A stretch of DNA of 64,000 nucleotides from the NCBI GenBank assembly GCA_943846655.1, contig OX044352.1, positions 744,001 to 808,000 on the forward strand, written 5' to 3'. This DNA is from Porticoccus sp002390525 (GTDB taxonomy: Bacteria; Pseudomonadota; Gammaproteobacteria; Pseudomonadales; Porticoccaceae). The first letter of the stretch is position 1; each line of letters opens with the position of its first letter. Made by a program: the position numbers and the translations under genes. A model generated the notes under the pieces. The model made no database searches. It was not told the DNA's origin and saw nothing but the letters and a program-made list of their open reading frames with translations. Of the stretch, positions 9,687-18,399 are shown piece by piece.

Positions 9687-10292
9687 ATGTGGGAAGTAAT
9701 TCAAGATGCAGGTTGGCCGATATGGCCATTAATTTTCACTTCCATGGTAACTTTTGCGATTATTATAGAGCGATCAGTTGCTCTTCGGGATAGCATAGTT
9801 ATTCCAGAAAACCTTTTAGATAATATAGAACTTCAAATACAAGATTGTCCTTTAGATAAACAGGCATTAGCGTCGCTTAGTAAAAGCTCTTTGTCTGGTT
9901 TTATGTTTGCCACTGTAATTGAGAATTACAGTGAATCAACAGAAATTCTTAATGATGCCATCGTGAAAACAGGCGATTCTATCAGCCATCAATTAGAAAA
10001 ATATCTTTATCTGTTAGCAATGATTGCAACAGTTGCGCCTTTATTGGGGTTGTTTGGAACGATTGTGGGAATGGTGGAATTGTTTAGTTCTTTTACCAGT
10101 GATGGCCAGGATGTGGAACAGTTTGCACGCGGAATTTCTGTTGCGTTATATAACACTGGTGGTGGTATTGTTGTTGCAATCCCAGCTTTGATTGCTCATA
10201 AAGTATTTCGTGCAAAAATAGATAATCAAATTCATATCATGGAAAAGAGCGCACAACGAATCATTACCCTTTGCAATACTGGAGGTAAGTAA
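9687..10292 (+). CDS. exbB: ExbB/TolQ/MotA-family proton channel protein
   Basis: A 201-residue inner-membrane protein with three membrane segments: about residues 10-30; about 110-135 with the conserved LLGLFGTIVGMV; and about 150-172 with GGGIVVAIPALIAHKVF. This is the ExbB/TolQ pattern. With ExbD it forms the proton-driven stator that powers TonB. A good Shine-Dalgarno (AGGAG) precedes the ATG. It lies between tonB and exbD, three bases from the latter, so the three are an operon. It could be called TolQ-like, but no tolR-tolA-tolB-pal set is present. Confidence 0.9.
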   Translation: MWEVIQDAGWPIWPLIFTSMVTFAIIIERSVALRDSIVIPENLLDNIELQIQDCPLDKQALASLSKSSLSGFMFATVIENYSESTEILNDAIVKTGDSISHQLEKYLYLLAMIATVAPLLGLFGTIVGMVELFSSFTSDGQDVEQFARGISVALYNTGGGIVVAIPALIAHKVFRAKIDNQIHIMEKSAQRIITLCNTGGK

Positions 10293-10294
10293 TC

Positions 10295-10717
10295 ATGCGC
10301 TTAAAAAGAAGAGGTCGCAGTGATGATATTGAGCTAAATTTTATACCGTTAATAGATGTTTTATTAGTGGTTATCATATTTCTGATGGTAACTACGACGT
10401 TTGCAAAGTTAGGTGAAATTAAAATTAATCTACCTGTCGCCGAAACAAATCAGGTTAATGAAGAAACGCTACCTATAAGAGTTACAATTACTGAAGAAGG
10501 CAACTATACAATCGATGACGAACCTGTAAGCTCCGCTAATATTGAAAGTATGGCAAATATTTTAGCCGAAATTGCTAAAGGTAAACCGGATACACAAGTC
10601 ATTATAAGTGCTGATGCAAATGCTCGTCATCAGTCTATTATTGATATCATGGAGGCTGCTCGAAAAGCTATGCTAAACAAGATTGCGTTTTCAACAAAAC
10701 CAAAAGTTAGTAAATAA
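10295..10717 (+). CDS. exbD: ExbD/TolR-family transport protein
   Basis: A 140-residue ExbD-type protein. A short cytoplasmic N-terminus (MRLKRRGRSDDIELNFIPL) leads into a single membrane helix with the conserved Asp in NFIPLIDVLLVVIIFLM. A periplasmic domain of about 90 residues follows. The helix Asp is the proton-carrying residue in this family. The ATG is preceded by GGAGG and follows exbB by two bases, indicating translational coupling. It is the last gene of the exoprotein-tonB-exbB-exbD group. Confidence 0.92.
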   Translation: MRLKRRGRSDDIELNFIPLIDVLLVVIIFLMVTTTFAKLGEIKINLPVAETNQVNEETLPIRVTITEEGNYTIDDEPVSSANIESMANILAEIAKGKPDTQVIISADANARHQSIIDIMEAARKAMLNKIAFSTKPKVSK

Positions 10718-11140
10718 TATGGTGGATTGTTAAATTACTAAAACCTCCGAGAGAAAACCGTTCCTAGCCATAAAAGCCCCCATAATCAGAGCTATCGGAT
10801 GTCTCTTCCTAGGTTTTTTGAGTGCACCTATAACCTCTCTACAAGCTATGTAATCAATGGCTGACAGCTATATAGGTAATGTAGGTAGCTAGTTCTTAGA
10901 AATAATAACCAAGAGCAATAAAGGTTAAGTAATGCTCAACAAATCTGAAGTTGATTTAGCCTACCCTAATTACCCGTAAATACTCCTGGATAGCCTGTAT
11001 TTGTCGGGCATGAGTAATATATCAGTTGTTACCATTACTATTATAGCTATTAACTGTAACCTCTTGTGCATCTAACTAATAATTAGTGAATTAGAAGTGT
11101 AAAGAAGTTACATATAACTGATTTAATCAAATAAGAAAAT
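10718..11140. other. Gene-free region between exbD and tRNA-Ile2
   Basis: These 423 bases have stops in all frames and no recognisable gene remnant. Apart from the weak terminator-like pairing near 10740-10819, I see nothing specific. It marks the junction between the accessory exoprotein group and the conserved rpoD region. Confidence 0.6.
10740..10819 (+). terminator. Possible weak terminator after exbD
   Basis: AAAACCT (10740-10746) can pair with AGGTTTT (10811-10817), which runs into a six-T stretch. CCTAG/CTAGG (10763/10809) is a competing pairing. The loop is long, so this is a weak candidate for the end of the tonB operon. Confidence 0.3.
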
Positions 11141-11217
11141 TGGTGGGCCCACCAGGACTTGAACCTGGGACCAATCGATTATGAGTCGACTGCTCTAACC
11201 AGCTGAGCTATGGGCCC
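11141..11217 (-). tRNA. ileX: tRNA-Ile2 (anticodon CAU, lysidine type)
   Basis: On the minus strand the sequence folds as a 77-nt tRNA with acceptor GGGCCC/GGGCCC, an encoded CCA end, a T-loop of GGTTCAAGTCC and anticodon CAU (plus-strand atg at 11181-11183). The anticodon arm CGACTCATAATCG matches isoleucine-2 tRNA rather than elongator Met tRNA. E. coli has ileX in the same place after rpoD. Decoding AUA requires TilS to convert C34 to lysidine. Confidence 0.9.
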
Positions 11218-11236
11218 TTAAAATGTTTGCATTTCT

Positions 11237-13074
11237 CTATTCATCGAGAAAACTACGTAAATGATCAGAACGACTTGGATGACGGAGTTTGCGAAGAGCT
11301 TTAGCTTCAATTTGACGAATTCTTTCGCGTGTCACATCAAACTGTTTCCCAACTTCTTCTAGTGTATGGTCTGTATTCATATCAATACCAAATCGCATAC
11401 GAAGTACTTTTGCTTCTCTCATAGTTAAGCCGTTCAACACATCTCTAGTTGCATCAGTTAGGCTATCATTAGTCGCAAAATCTACAGGCGACAAAATATT
11501 AATATCTTCAATGAAATCACCCAAATGGGAATCGTCATCGTCGCCTATCGGTGTTTCCATTGAAATGGGTTCCTTGGCGATCTTAAGCACCTTACGTATT
11601 TTATCTTCGGGCATTTCCATACGCTCACCTAATTCTTCAGGTGTTGGCTCTCTGCCAACTTCTTGAAGCATTTGTCTTGAGATACGGTTAAGTTTGTTGA
11701 TCGTTTCAATCATATGTACAGGAATTCTGATAGTACGCGCTTGATCAGCAATAGATCGAGTGATAGCTTGGCGAATCCACCAAGTAGCGTAGGTTGAAAA
11801 TTTATATCCCCGTCTGTATTCAAATTTATCGACTGCTTTCATTAACCCAATATTACCCTCTTGTATTAGATCAAGAAACTGAAGTCCTCTATTGGTATAT
11901 TTCTTTGCAATAGATATAACTAAACGTAGATTTGCCTCAACCATTTCTTTTTTAGCTCTTCGTGCTTTGGCTTCGCCAATAGACATACGTCGATTAATAT
12001 CTTTAACCTGAGTGATAGATAGATCATTTTTTTCAGAGATACGACCCAATCTTCGTTGAGCTCTTTTTATTTCGATTTCATGTTCTTTGAGTTTTTCTGC
12101 ACATGGGTGACCTTGTTGACAAATTTCTTCAGTCCAATTCTCATTAGTTTCATTTCCTGGAAAACTTCTTATAAAGTCCGCACGGGGCATTCCTGCTTGT
12201 CGAACAACCATACTCGTAATTTGTCTCTCTGATGATCTAATTATTGAAAGTGTTTCTCGAACAATAGCAACAAGGGGTTCAAATTTACGTGGAGCTAGTT
12301 TTAGATACTTAAAGTGACCACTAAGTTCTTTTATAGCTTTTCTGGTTAATTTATGATCACGTCCATTTTTTTCTATGGCTTTTTTAGCGCTCTTGTTTAG
12401 TTTTCGAAGTAAGTCAAAACGTTCTTTTGCTTCTACTGGATCTAATCCAGTATCTCCTCTTCCTCTTCCTCGTCACCCTCAACTACAGCGTCTAAATTAT
12501 TTTCTTCATCTTCTTTTTTTGCTGCCTCTGCTTGAGCTAGAGCTGAAGGCACGTGTGCCATTGGGTTAAGATAACCAATAAGAATATCTGCAAGCTTCCT
12601 CTCATCTGTTTCGATTAAATCATATTCTTCAATGATATAATCAACTATATCTGGCCATTCGGCTATTGAAGACATCAGCTCACGAGTTCCTTCTTCAATT
12701 CGTTTTGCAATTTCTATTTCGCCTTCGCGGGTAAGTAGTTCAACAGTACCCATTTCTCGCATATACATACGCACAGGATCGGTGGTGCGATGCTGTTCAG
12801 TTTCTACAGCAGCAAGTGCAGCAGCAGCCTCTGCAGCAGCAACCTCATCCGTGGTTATATCTGTAGTACTTAAAAGATCTTCTGCATCAGGAGCATTTTC
12901 AAATACACTTATACCCATATCAGTCAAATTTTGAATAATATCTTCAACTTGATCAGGGTCAGATATATCTTCAGGTAAGTGATCATTTACCTCAGCATAA
13001 GTCAGGTAACCTTGCTCTCTTCCTTTGGTTATTAAATCCTTTATACGTGATTGTTGTTTTGCGCTACCGCTCAT
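11237..13074 (-). CDS. rpoD: RNA polymerase primary sigma factor RpoD, frame interrupted (apparent 1-nt deletion)
   Basis: The gene is recognisable along its whole length but lies in two frames. 13074-12442 encodes the first 210 residues: region 1.1, region 1.2 (TTDPVRMYMREMGTVELLTR) and a run of glutamates, then a stop at 12444-12442. The remainder continues in the -1 frame from about 12460 (DTGLDPVEAKERF) through regions 2 (RGYKFSTYATWWIRQAI), 3 and 4.2 (VTRERIRQIEAKALRKL) to 11237. Restoring one base inside the GAG/GAA tract (about 12445-12475) gives a protein of about 612 residues, the normal RpoD length. The break lies in the non-conserved acidic linker. RpoD is essential, so a sequence error, an indel in a low-complexity tract or a truly split sigma factor are the options. 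It lies 111 bases after dnaG and 19 bases before tRNA-Ile2, the usual order. Confidence 0.85.
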
Positions 13075-13185
13075 ATATGATCTGCTATGACTAAGGTTAG
13101 GTGGGAATAATTTTTATATTATTATACTGAAATAAATTCATCTTGTCCTATGCAAGAAGATAAAATAAGTTAATTTTTAGCTCAA

Positions 13186-15120
13186 TTAAGCCCTTGGCTT
13201 CGAAGTAATTCGGTTAAAAAGAGACCTCATTTCTTCATTTTTTTGGTCTGAAGTAAGCTTGAACCATGCTCTATTGAGGCTTTTTAAGGCGTTATCATCA
13301 ATATTTTCTTTTGAGTCGAGGTAATCAAATAGAGCTAAAGGCTCCATTTCATTGAGTGAGTCTCTTAGAAGTCTAGTTAATATTTCTTTAAATTCTTTCT
13401 CGTTGTCCCTACTACTGTTTGTTAGCGGGCGAAATATATCTGTGGCAATAATTTTAGTGAAATAATCCGCTTGTTTTATGTCATTGATGCTCCGCATGCT
13501 ACCTATGATATGATTTAAAGTATAATCAGGGTTTTTTCGAATAATTTTTGTTAAGTTGTCCAGCATACTAAATCCATCAATTTTCAATTCCATTAACTTT
13601 TCATTTTCAGGCAAGTACTTTTCTAACTCTGGTTGATTAGCCAATAGAGCAATTAGTGTATAAATAGCAGGCATTTTTACATACTTTTTTGTATTAGAAT
13701 GAGTTTTGATTTGCCGAGCAGATATATTTCTTAGTCTGCTATGATCCAGGTGATGGTCTATTGGCTGTTTTGAGCCCTCATCAAAGTATACATTTGGAGT
13801 ATAGGTAGGTTGATTATTATTTTCTGATTCTACAAGACTTTTAAGTTCACTTTCTTCTAAATCAGTTCTCTTAGATAAGGCTCTAATCATTAGAGTTTTA
13901 AATACTCCACCGGGCATTTTATTTATCAAAGGTATCACAAGTTTACTAAGTTTTGCCTTTCCGTCTACAGAGTTATGGTCATATTCAGCAGAAAGCGACT
14001 CAAAAATAAACTCTGATAAAGGCGTTGCGTTCGCAACTAACTCAAGAAATTTTTTTGCGCCAATTTTTCGGATTATTGTATCTGGATCTTCACCTTCAGG
14101 AAGAAACATGAATTTTGCTGACCTTCCATCCACTATTACAGGAAGTGATGTATCTAAGGCTCGATAGGCAGCTTTTCTACCAGCTTCATCTCCATCAAAG
14201 CAAAAAATAACCTCAGATGTATAGCGGAATATCTTATTTAGGTGCTCAATAGTAACTGCTGTACCGAGAGTAGCGACAGCATTATGAACACCATTTTGCG
14301 CAAGTACTGCAACATCCATATAGCCTTCTACAACTATTAGATTTTCAATATTACGAAAATGTCTATTAGCCTCATAAAGACCGTAGAGTTCTCGCCCTTT
14401 ATGGAAGAGTGGTGTTTCAGGTGAGTTTAGGTATTTTGGCTTTTCGTCACTTAGTACTCGACCACCAAAACCGATAGTCCTCCCACGAACGTCTCTAATA
14501 GGAAACATAATTCTATTTCGAAAACGATCATAAAGCTTACCTTCTTCATTTCGATCAATAAGAAGCCCTACAATTTTAAGTTGCTCTACTTTTTCTTCAT
14601 TTTTTCCTAGATCTTGAAGTAAGTTTTCCCAACCGGGAGAAGCAAAACCGATTCCGAAATTACGAGCAGTTTCTCCATTTAGGCCTCTAGATTTTAGGTA
14701 TTCAATAGCCTTTTTTGCATTCGTTGGATCTCTGAGACTTCGACGGTAAAAAGAGTCAGCATCTTTAATAACAGGAAAAAGTAATTTTTTATAATTCCCC
14801 TCAGAGTCATTACTGACGGATTCAGCAGGCATCTCTAGCCCAACACGTTTTGCTAGATTTTCGATAGTTTCTGGGAATGTGGTTTTATCAAAATCAAGCA
14901 CGAAACCAACAGCATTTCCTCCAGCTCCACATCCAAAACAGTAATAGAACTGCTTATCTGGACTAACACTAAAGGAGGGAGTTTTTTCGTCATGAAAGGG
15001 GCAGCATGCAGAATAGTTTTTGCCAGATTTACGTAACTCTATCCGACTACCTATTACATCGATAATATCTAATCGATCCAGAACATCATTGATGAAATTT
15101 TGTGGAATTCTGCCTGGCAT
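13186..15120 (-). CDS. dnaG: DNA primase
   Basis: A 644-residue primase that makes the RNA primers for lagging-strand synthesis. It has an N-terminal CHC2 zinc finger (CCPFHDEKTPSFSV then YYCFGCGAGG, about residues 38-68), a primase core and a Toprim domain (VVEGYMDVAVL near 265; FCFDGDEAGRKAA near 305, with the metal-binding Asp residues). A C-terminal helicase-binding region follows and is poorly conserved. It starts at ATG with a close match to other DnaG N-termini. It is transcribed with rpoD downstream and yqeY and rpsU upstream, the macromolecular synthesis arrangement. Confidence 0.97.
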   Translation of the reverse strand: MPGRIPQNFINDVLDRLDIIDVIGSRIELRKSGKNYSACCPFHDEKTPSFSVSPDKQFYYCFGCGAGGNAVGFVLDFDKTTFPETIENLAKRVGLEMPAESVSNDSEGNYKKLLFPVIKDADSFYRRSLRDPTNAKKAIEYLKSRGLNGETARNFGIGFASPGWENLLQDLGKNEEKVEQLKIVGLLIDRNEEGKLYDRFRNRIMFPIRDVRGRTIGFGGRVLSDEKPKYLNSPETPLFHKGRELYGLYEANRHFRNIENLIVVEGYMDVAVLAQNGVHNAVATLGTAVTIEHLNKIFRYTSEVIFCFDGDEAGRKAAYRALDTSLPVIVDGRSAKFMFLPEGEDPDTIIRKIGAKKFLELVANATPLSEFIFESLSAEYDHNSVDGKAKLSKLVIPLINKMPGGVFKTLMIRALSKRTDLEESELKSLVESENNNQPTYTPNVYFDEGSKQPIDHHLDHSRLRNISARQIKTHSNTKKYVKMPAIYTLIALLANQPELEKYLPENEKLMELKIDGFSMLDNLTKIIRKNPDYTLNHIIGSMRSINDIKQADYFTKIIATDIFRPLTNSSRDNEKEFKEILTRLLRDSLNEMEPLALFDYLDSKENIDDNALKSLNRAWFKLTSDQKNEEMRSLFNRITSKPRA

Positions 15121-15228
15121 AAAGATGCTTTCTCCACTCTATTTTGGCAATATAAAATTTTATGGAAATTTTTTTAATGACATAGTGTAACCATAAGCTT
15201 TTTACTTCTGAGAAACAATTTTATACTT

Positions 15229-15681
15229 TTAGATTAGTTTATCCTTGATTACTTTGCTAACTTTACCAATATCAGCTCGCCCCTGTATTTTAGGTTTAAT
15301 TGCACTCATTACTGCCCCCATATCTTTCATGGATGAAGCTTTTATTGATTTAATAGCCTCTAAAACAATTACTAAAATCTCCGAATCACTTAATGCCTCG
15401 GGTAAAAACTCTTGTACGACTTTTATTTCATTAATTTCTATATCTGCAAGTTCCTGTCGGTTTGCATTTGTATATTGTTCTACAGAATCTCTTCGCTGTT
15501 TAACCATTTTATCGAGTACCACTAAAACACGATTATCCTCTAATTCAATTCGCTCATCGACTTCAATACGTTTTAGTTCAGAAAGGATAAGCCTAATTGT
15601 GCCTAATCTCTCTTTATTTCTAGCACGCATAGCTTTTTTCATCTCTTTAACGATTCTTATCTTTAGTTCTTTGCTCATCAT
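15229..15681 (-). CDS. yqeY: GatB/YqeY domain protein
   Basis: A 150-residue YqeY-family protein. It begins KELKIRIVKEMKKAMRARNK, followed by the family motif LGTIRLILSELKRIEVDER and a C-terminal DMGAVMSAIKPKIQGRADIG. The fold resembles the tRNA-binding tail domain of the GatB amidotransferase subunit, but the biological role is not established. It stands between rpsU and dnaG, as in Pseudomonas. Two adjacent ATG codons could serve as start. It lies just downstream of the rpsU terminator, so it is expressed by read-through or from its own promoter. Confidence 0.92.
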   Translation of the reverse strand: MMSKELKIRIVKEMKKAMRARNKERLGTIRLILSELKRIEVDERIELEDNRVLVVLDKMVKQRRDSVEQYTNANRQELADIEINEIKVVQEFLPEALSDSEILVIVLEAIKSIKASSMKDMGAVMSAIKPKIQGRADIGKVSKVIKDKLI

Positions 15682-15696
15682 CTAATCCCCCAAATG

Positions 15697-15722
15697 CAAA
15701 AAAGCGCCGACATTGCGGCGCT
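15697..15722 (-). terminator. Intrinsic terminator after rpsU
   Basis: Read on the minus strand: AGCGCCG, loop CAATGT, CGGCGCT, then six T. It is the classic terminator between rpsU and the downstream dnaG-rpoD part of the operon. In E. coli a terminator at this place keeps primase expression low relative to S21. Confidence 0.92.
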
Positions 15723-15746
15723 TAAATGATAAAGATAGTTCTAAAT

Positions 15747-15962
15747 TTAATACATGCGAACAAATTTGCGGTTATCTCGAGAGTTCTTTTTAGCATGTCG
15801 TTTGACAGCGGCTGCCGCTTTTCTTTTACGTTCCCACGTTGGTTTTTCATAGAATTCTTTGCTGCGGACATCTGCTAACACTCCAGCTTTTTCGCATGAA
15901 CGCTTGAAGCGTCTGAGAGCAACATCAAAAGGCTCATTTTCTTTAATACGAACAAATGGCAT
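15747..15962 (-). CDS. rpsU: 30S ribosomal protein S21
   Basis: A 71-residue, strongly basic protein (MPFVRIKENEPFDVALRRFK near the N-terminus, ending in KKNSRDNRKFVRMY). Length and sequence match S21, which binds the 16S rRNA 3' domain and helps initiation. It is the first gene of the rpsU-yqeY-dnaG-rpoD group, divergent from tsaD. A promoter with 17-bp spacing lies upstream (16042-16070) and a strong terminator directly follows the stop. Confidence 0.98.
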   Translation of the reverse strand: MPFVRIKENEPFDVALRRFKRSCEKAGVLADVRSKEFYEKPTWERKRKAAAAVKRHAKKNSRDNRKFVRMY

Positions 15963-16041
15963 AAACTTTCCTGTTAAGTAATATTCAATTGCTTTAAAGT
16001 TAAAATTTATTCACTTTAAGCACCATAAAATAATCGTGGCT

Positions 16042-16070
16042 ATTCTAAACATATACCGTCAGAGTTGCAA
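16042..16070 (-). promoter_or_regulatory. Sigma-70 promoter of rpsU
   Basis: On the minus strand: -35 TTGCAA (16070-16065), 17-bp spacer, -10 TAGAAT (16047-16042). It lies about 80 bases before the rpsU start. Confidence 0.7.
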
Positions 16071-16223
16071 AACTTTTGTAAGACACCTAAAAAATATGCG
16101 CAATAGTTTTTAAAGAAAAAAAACGAAAAAGAGCAATAACTAGGTTAATATCATGAATAACTATTGTATTGTGCTTACCTTTAGCCTGTCGAATAATAAG
16201 ATAGACAAATTGAGTTATAAAAA

Positions 16224-17261
16224 ATGCGCATATTAGGTATCGAAACGTCTTGTGATGAGACCGGCATAGCCATCTATGATGATAAACAGGGATTATTAGC
16301 GCATGATCTGTATAGTCAGGTGGAAGTTCACGCAGAATATGGTGGAGTAGTTCCAGAACTTGCCTCAAGAGACCATGTTACAAAAATTTTACCTTTAATA
16401 AAGAAAGTTTTATTGGATGCCAATACGTCACCAAAAGAAATAGATGGACTAGCATACACAACAGGTCCTGGTTTGATAGGAGCTCTTATGGTTGGAGCAT
16501 GTGTTGGTCGCTCTTTAGCATATGCCTGGAAAGTTCCTGCAATAGGTATCCATCACATGGAAGGTCACCTATTGGCCCCAATGTTAGAGGATACATACCC
16601 TGAGTTCCCATTTGTTGCTCTTTTAGTTTCTGGTGGCCATACACAACTTGTGGAGGTAAAGAATGTGGGGGTTTACCACATTCTTGGCGAGTCTCTTGAC
16701 GATGCGGCTGGTGAAGCTTTTGACAAAGCGGCCAAAATGCTCGATCTTGATTATCCGGGAGGACCAGCAATTGCTGAGCTTGCAAAGAAAGGTGTTGCTG
16801 GAAGATTCAAGTTCCCAAGACCAATGATAAACCGATCAGGATTAGATTTTAGTTTTTCAGGACTAAAAACTTTTACTCTAAACACTATTATTAGTCATCG
16901 CATGGATAATATTTTGCCTGATGATCAAACAATGGCTGATATAGCTTATGCTTTTGAGGATGCAGTAGTGGATACATTAAAAATAAAATGTATTCGGGCA
17001 CTAAAAAAAACTGGGTTACAAAGATTAGTTATTGCTGGCGGTGTTTCTGCAAATGTTCGACTTCGGGAAACACTCGCAGAATCCCTGAGTGAGGTTGATG
17101 GGAAAGTATTTTTTGCACGACATGAATTTTGTACTGACAACGGAGCCATGATAGCTTTTGCTGGATGCCAGCGCCTTTTGGTTGGACAGCATGATACCCT
17201 TGAATTAAATATTAAGCCTCGTTGGCCAATAGATAAACTTCAATCTTTAGGTGAGGGGTAA
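16224..17261 (+). CDS. tsaD: tRNA threonylcarbamoyladenosine synthase component TsaD
   Basis: A 345-residue protein of the Kae1/TsaD family. With TsaB and TsaE it transfers the threonylcarbamoyl group to A37 of ANN-decoding tRNAs. Seen: the N-terminal MRILGIETSCDETGIAIYD, the metal-binding His pair in HHMEGH (H111 and H115), VSGGHTQLV, and DDAAGEAFDKAAKMLDLDYP. Length is normal. It is divergent from rpsU and followed after three bases by folB on the same strand. Confidence 0.98.
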   Translation: MRILGIETSCDETGIAIYDDKQGLLAHDLYSQVEVHAEYGGVVPELASRDHVTKILPLIKKVLLDANTSPKEIDGLAYTTGPGLIGALMVGACVGRSLAYAWKVPAIGIHHMEGHLLAPMLEDTYPEFPFVALLVSGGHTQLVEVKNVGVYHILGESLDDAAGEAFDKAAKMLDLDYPGGPAIAELAKKGVAGRFKFPRPMINRSGLDFSFSGLKTFTLNTIISHRMDNILPDDQTMADIAYAFEDAVVDTLKIKCIRALKKTGLQRLVIAGGVSANVRLRETLAESLSEVDGKVFFARHEFCTDNGAMIAFAGCQRLLVGQHDTLELNIKPRWPIDKLQSLGEG

Positions 17262-17264
17262 GAT

Positions 17265-17630
17265 ATGACAGATATAATTTATATCAAAAATTTAAAGATA
17301 AAGACAATTATTGGTGTTTATGATTGGGAGAGACAGATTCCCCAAATGGTTAGTATAGACATGGAAATTGCCACAGATAATCTTGAAGCAGCAAAATCTG
17401 ATGATATTCGGTTTGCCGTCGATTACAGTTTAATTGCAAAGCGCTTAGAAGGTTTTTTACAAAGTAGTGAATTTTTTTTACTTGAAACAATGGCTGAAAA
17501 AATTGCAGAAATAATCCTTAATGAATTCGATATACACTGGGTGCGTTTGCGTGTAGGAAAAGCAGCAGCATTAGATGCTGCTGACGATGTTGGTATCATT
17601 ATAGAGCGTGAAAAGCTAAAGAAAAAATGA
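17265..17630 (+). CDS. folB: Dihydroneopterin aldolase
   Basis: A 121-residue FolB that cleaves 7,8-dihydroneopterin to 6-hydroxymethyl-dihydropterin in folate synthesis. Conserved parts are IGVYDWER near residue 16-23, the active-site Glu in LLETMAEKIAE and the Lys in VGKAAAL; the usual Pro of SKPGAL is replaced here. It is coupled to tsaD by a 3-base gap. The convergent next gene is a pteridine reductase, so two pterin enzymes face each other. Confidence 0.95.
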   Translation: MTDIIYIKNLKIKTIIGVYDWERQIPQMVSIDMEIATDNLEAAKSDDIRFAVDYSLIAKRLEGFLQSSEFFLLETMAEKIAEIILNEFDIHWVRLRVGKAAALDAADDVGIIIEREKLKKK

Positions 17631-17644
17631 ATTAGCACCCCTAT

Positions 17645-18379
17645 TCATATTGAGCTACCACCGTCTACAACAATAGTTTGTCCAGTAATATAGCTTGCTG
17701 ATGTAGCTAGAAATAAAGCTGTTTTGGCAATATCTTGTACTGATCCACTACGTTGTAGCGGTATACTCTTCATAATTTTTTGTCTTATCTCTTCTTCCAT
17801 TTGTGATGTGCTATCTGGCCATAGTATCAGACCCGGAGCTATTCCGTTGACACGTATTTTGGGAGCAAGCTCTTTAGCTAAAGTTTTGGTAAGCATTCTA
17901 TTTCCAGCCTTAGCAATAGAATAAATGCTATAATTTTCGAGAGGCATAAAAGAATAAATATCATTTATAGTTATAATGCTGGCATTTTCTGTAAGTTTAG
18001 GAGCGATTGCTTGGCTAATAAAATAAGGACCTTTCAGGTTACTATTGATTAATATATCCCATTCTTTTTCTCTAGCTTCAACCAGAGAGCAGGGGAAAAA
18101 GCTCGAAGCATTATTTATAAGTGCATCTATTTTTTTTCGCCAAAGAATTATACTTTTAACCATAGATTTAATTTCTATAACACTACCTAATTCCGCCTTA
18201 AAAGTTGCAGCTGAGTCATCACGAATAACATTTAAATCTTGAGCAAGTCTCTCAGCATCCTGCTTAGATTTATTGTAGTGGATAGCAACATCATATCCTT
18301 TTTGATGAAAAGTGCGTGAAATTTCTTCACCAATACGTCGAGCTCCGCCTGTTATAATAGCTACACGTTTTTTTTTCAT
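17645..18379 (-). CDS. SDR-family pteridine reductase (FolM/PTR1-like)
   Basis: A 244-residue short-chain dehydrogenase. The cofactor motif is TGGARRIGEEISR, the TGxxRR form typical of pteridine reductases. It has NNASSFFP after strand 4, the catalytic Tyr-x3-Lys in YSIAKAGNRML, and VNGIAPG. The NNASSF motif and the neighbouring folB point to reduction of dihydropterins or dihydromonapterin by NADPH rather than to a FabG role. It is followed on the same strand by nothing close, and the upstream cca is 20 bases away, so the two are probably co-transcribed. Confidence 0.82.
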   Translation of the reverse strand: MKKKRVAIITGGARRIGEEISRTFHQKGYDVAIHYNKSKQDAERLAQDLNVIRDDSAATFKAELGSVIEIKSMVKSIILWRKKIDALINNASSFFPCSLVEAREKEWDILINSNLKGPYFISQAIAPKLTENASIITINDIYSFMPLENYSIYSIAKAGNRMLTKTLAKELAPKIRVNGIAPGLILWPDSTSQMEEEIRQKIMKSIPLQRSGSVQDIAKTALFLATSASYITGQTIVVDGGSSI

Positions 18380-18399
18380 GATGATTGAACTAGTCTCTT

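Noticed and set aside
11141..11217. tRNA read as elongator tRNA-Met because of anticodon CAU
   Set aside because: The anticodon arm and T-arm match tRNA-Ile2, and its place after rpoD is that of ileX.
16087..16368. Minus-strand ORF of 93 codons across the rpsU-tsaD gap
   Set aside because: It overlaps the start of tsaD in antisense, lacks a ribosome-binding site and has no recognisable sequence.
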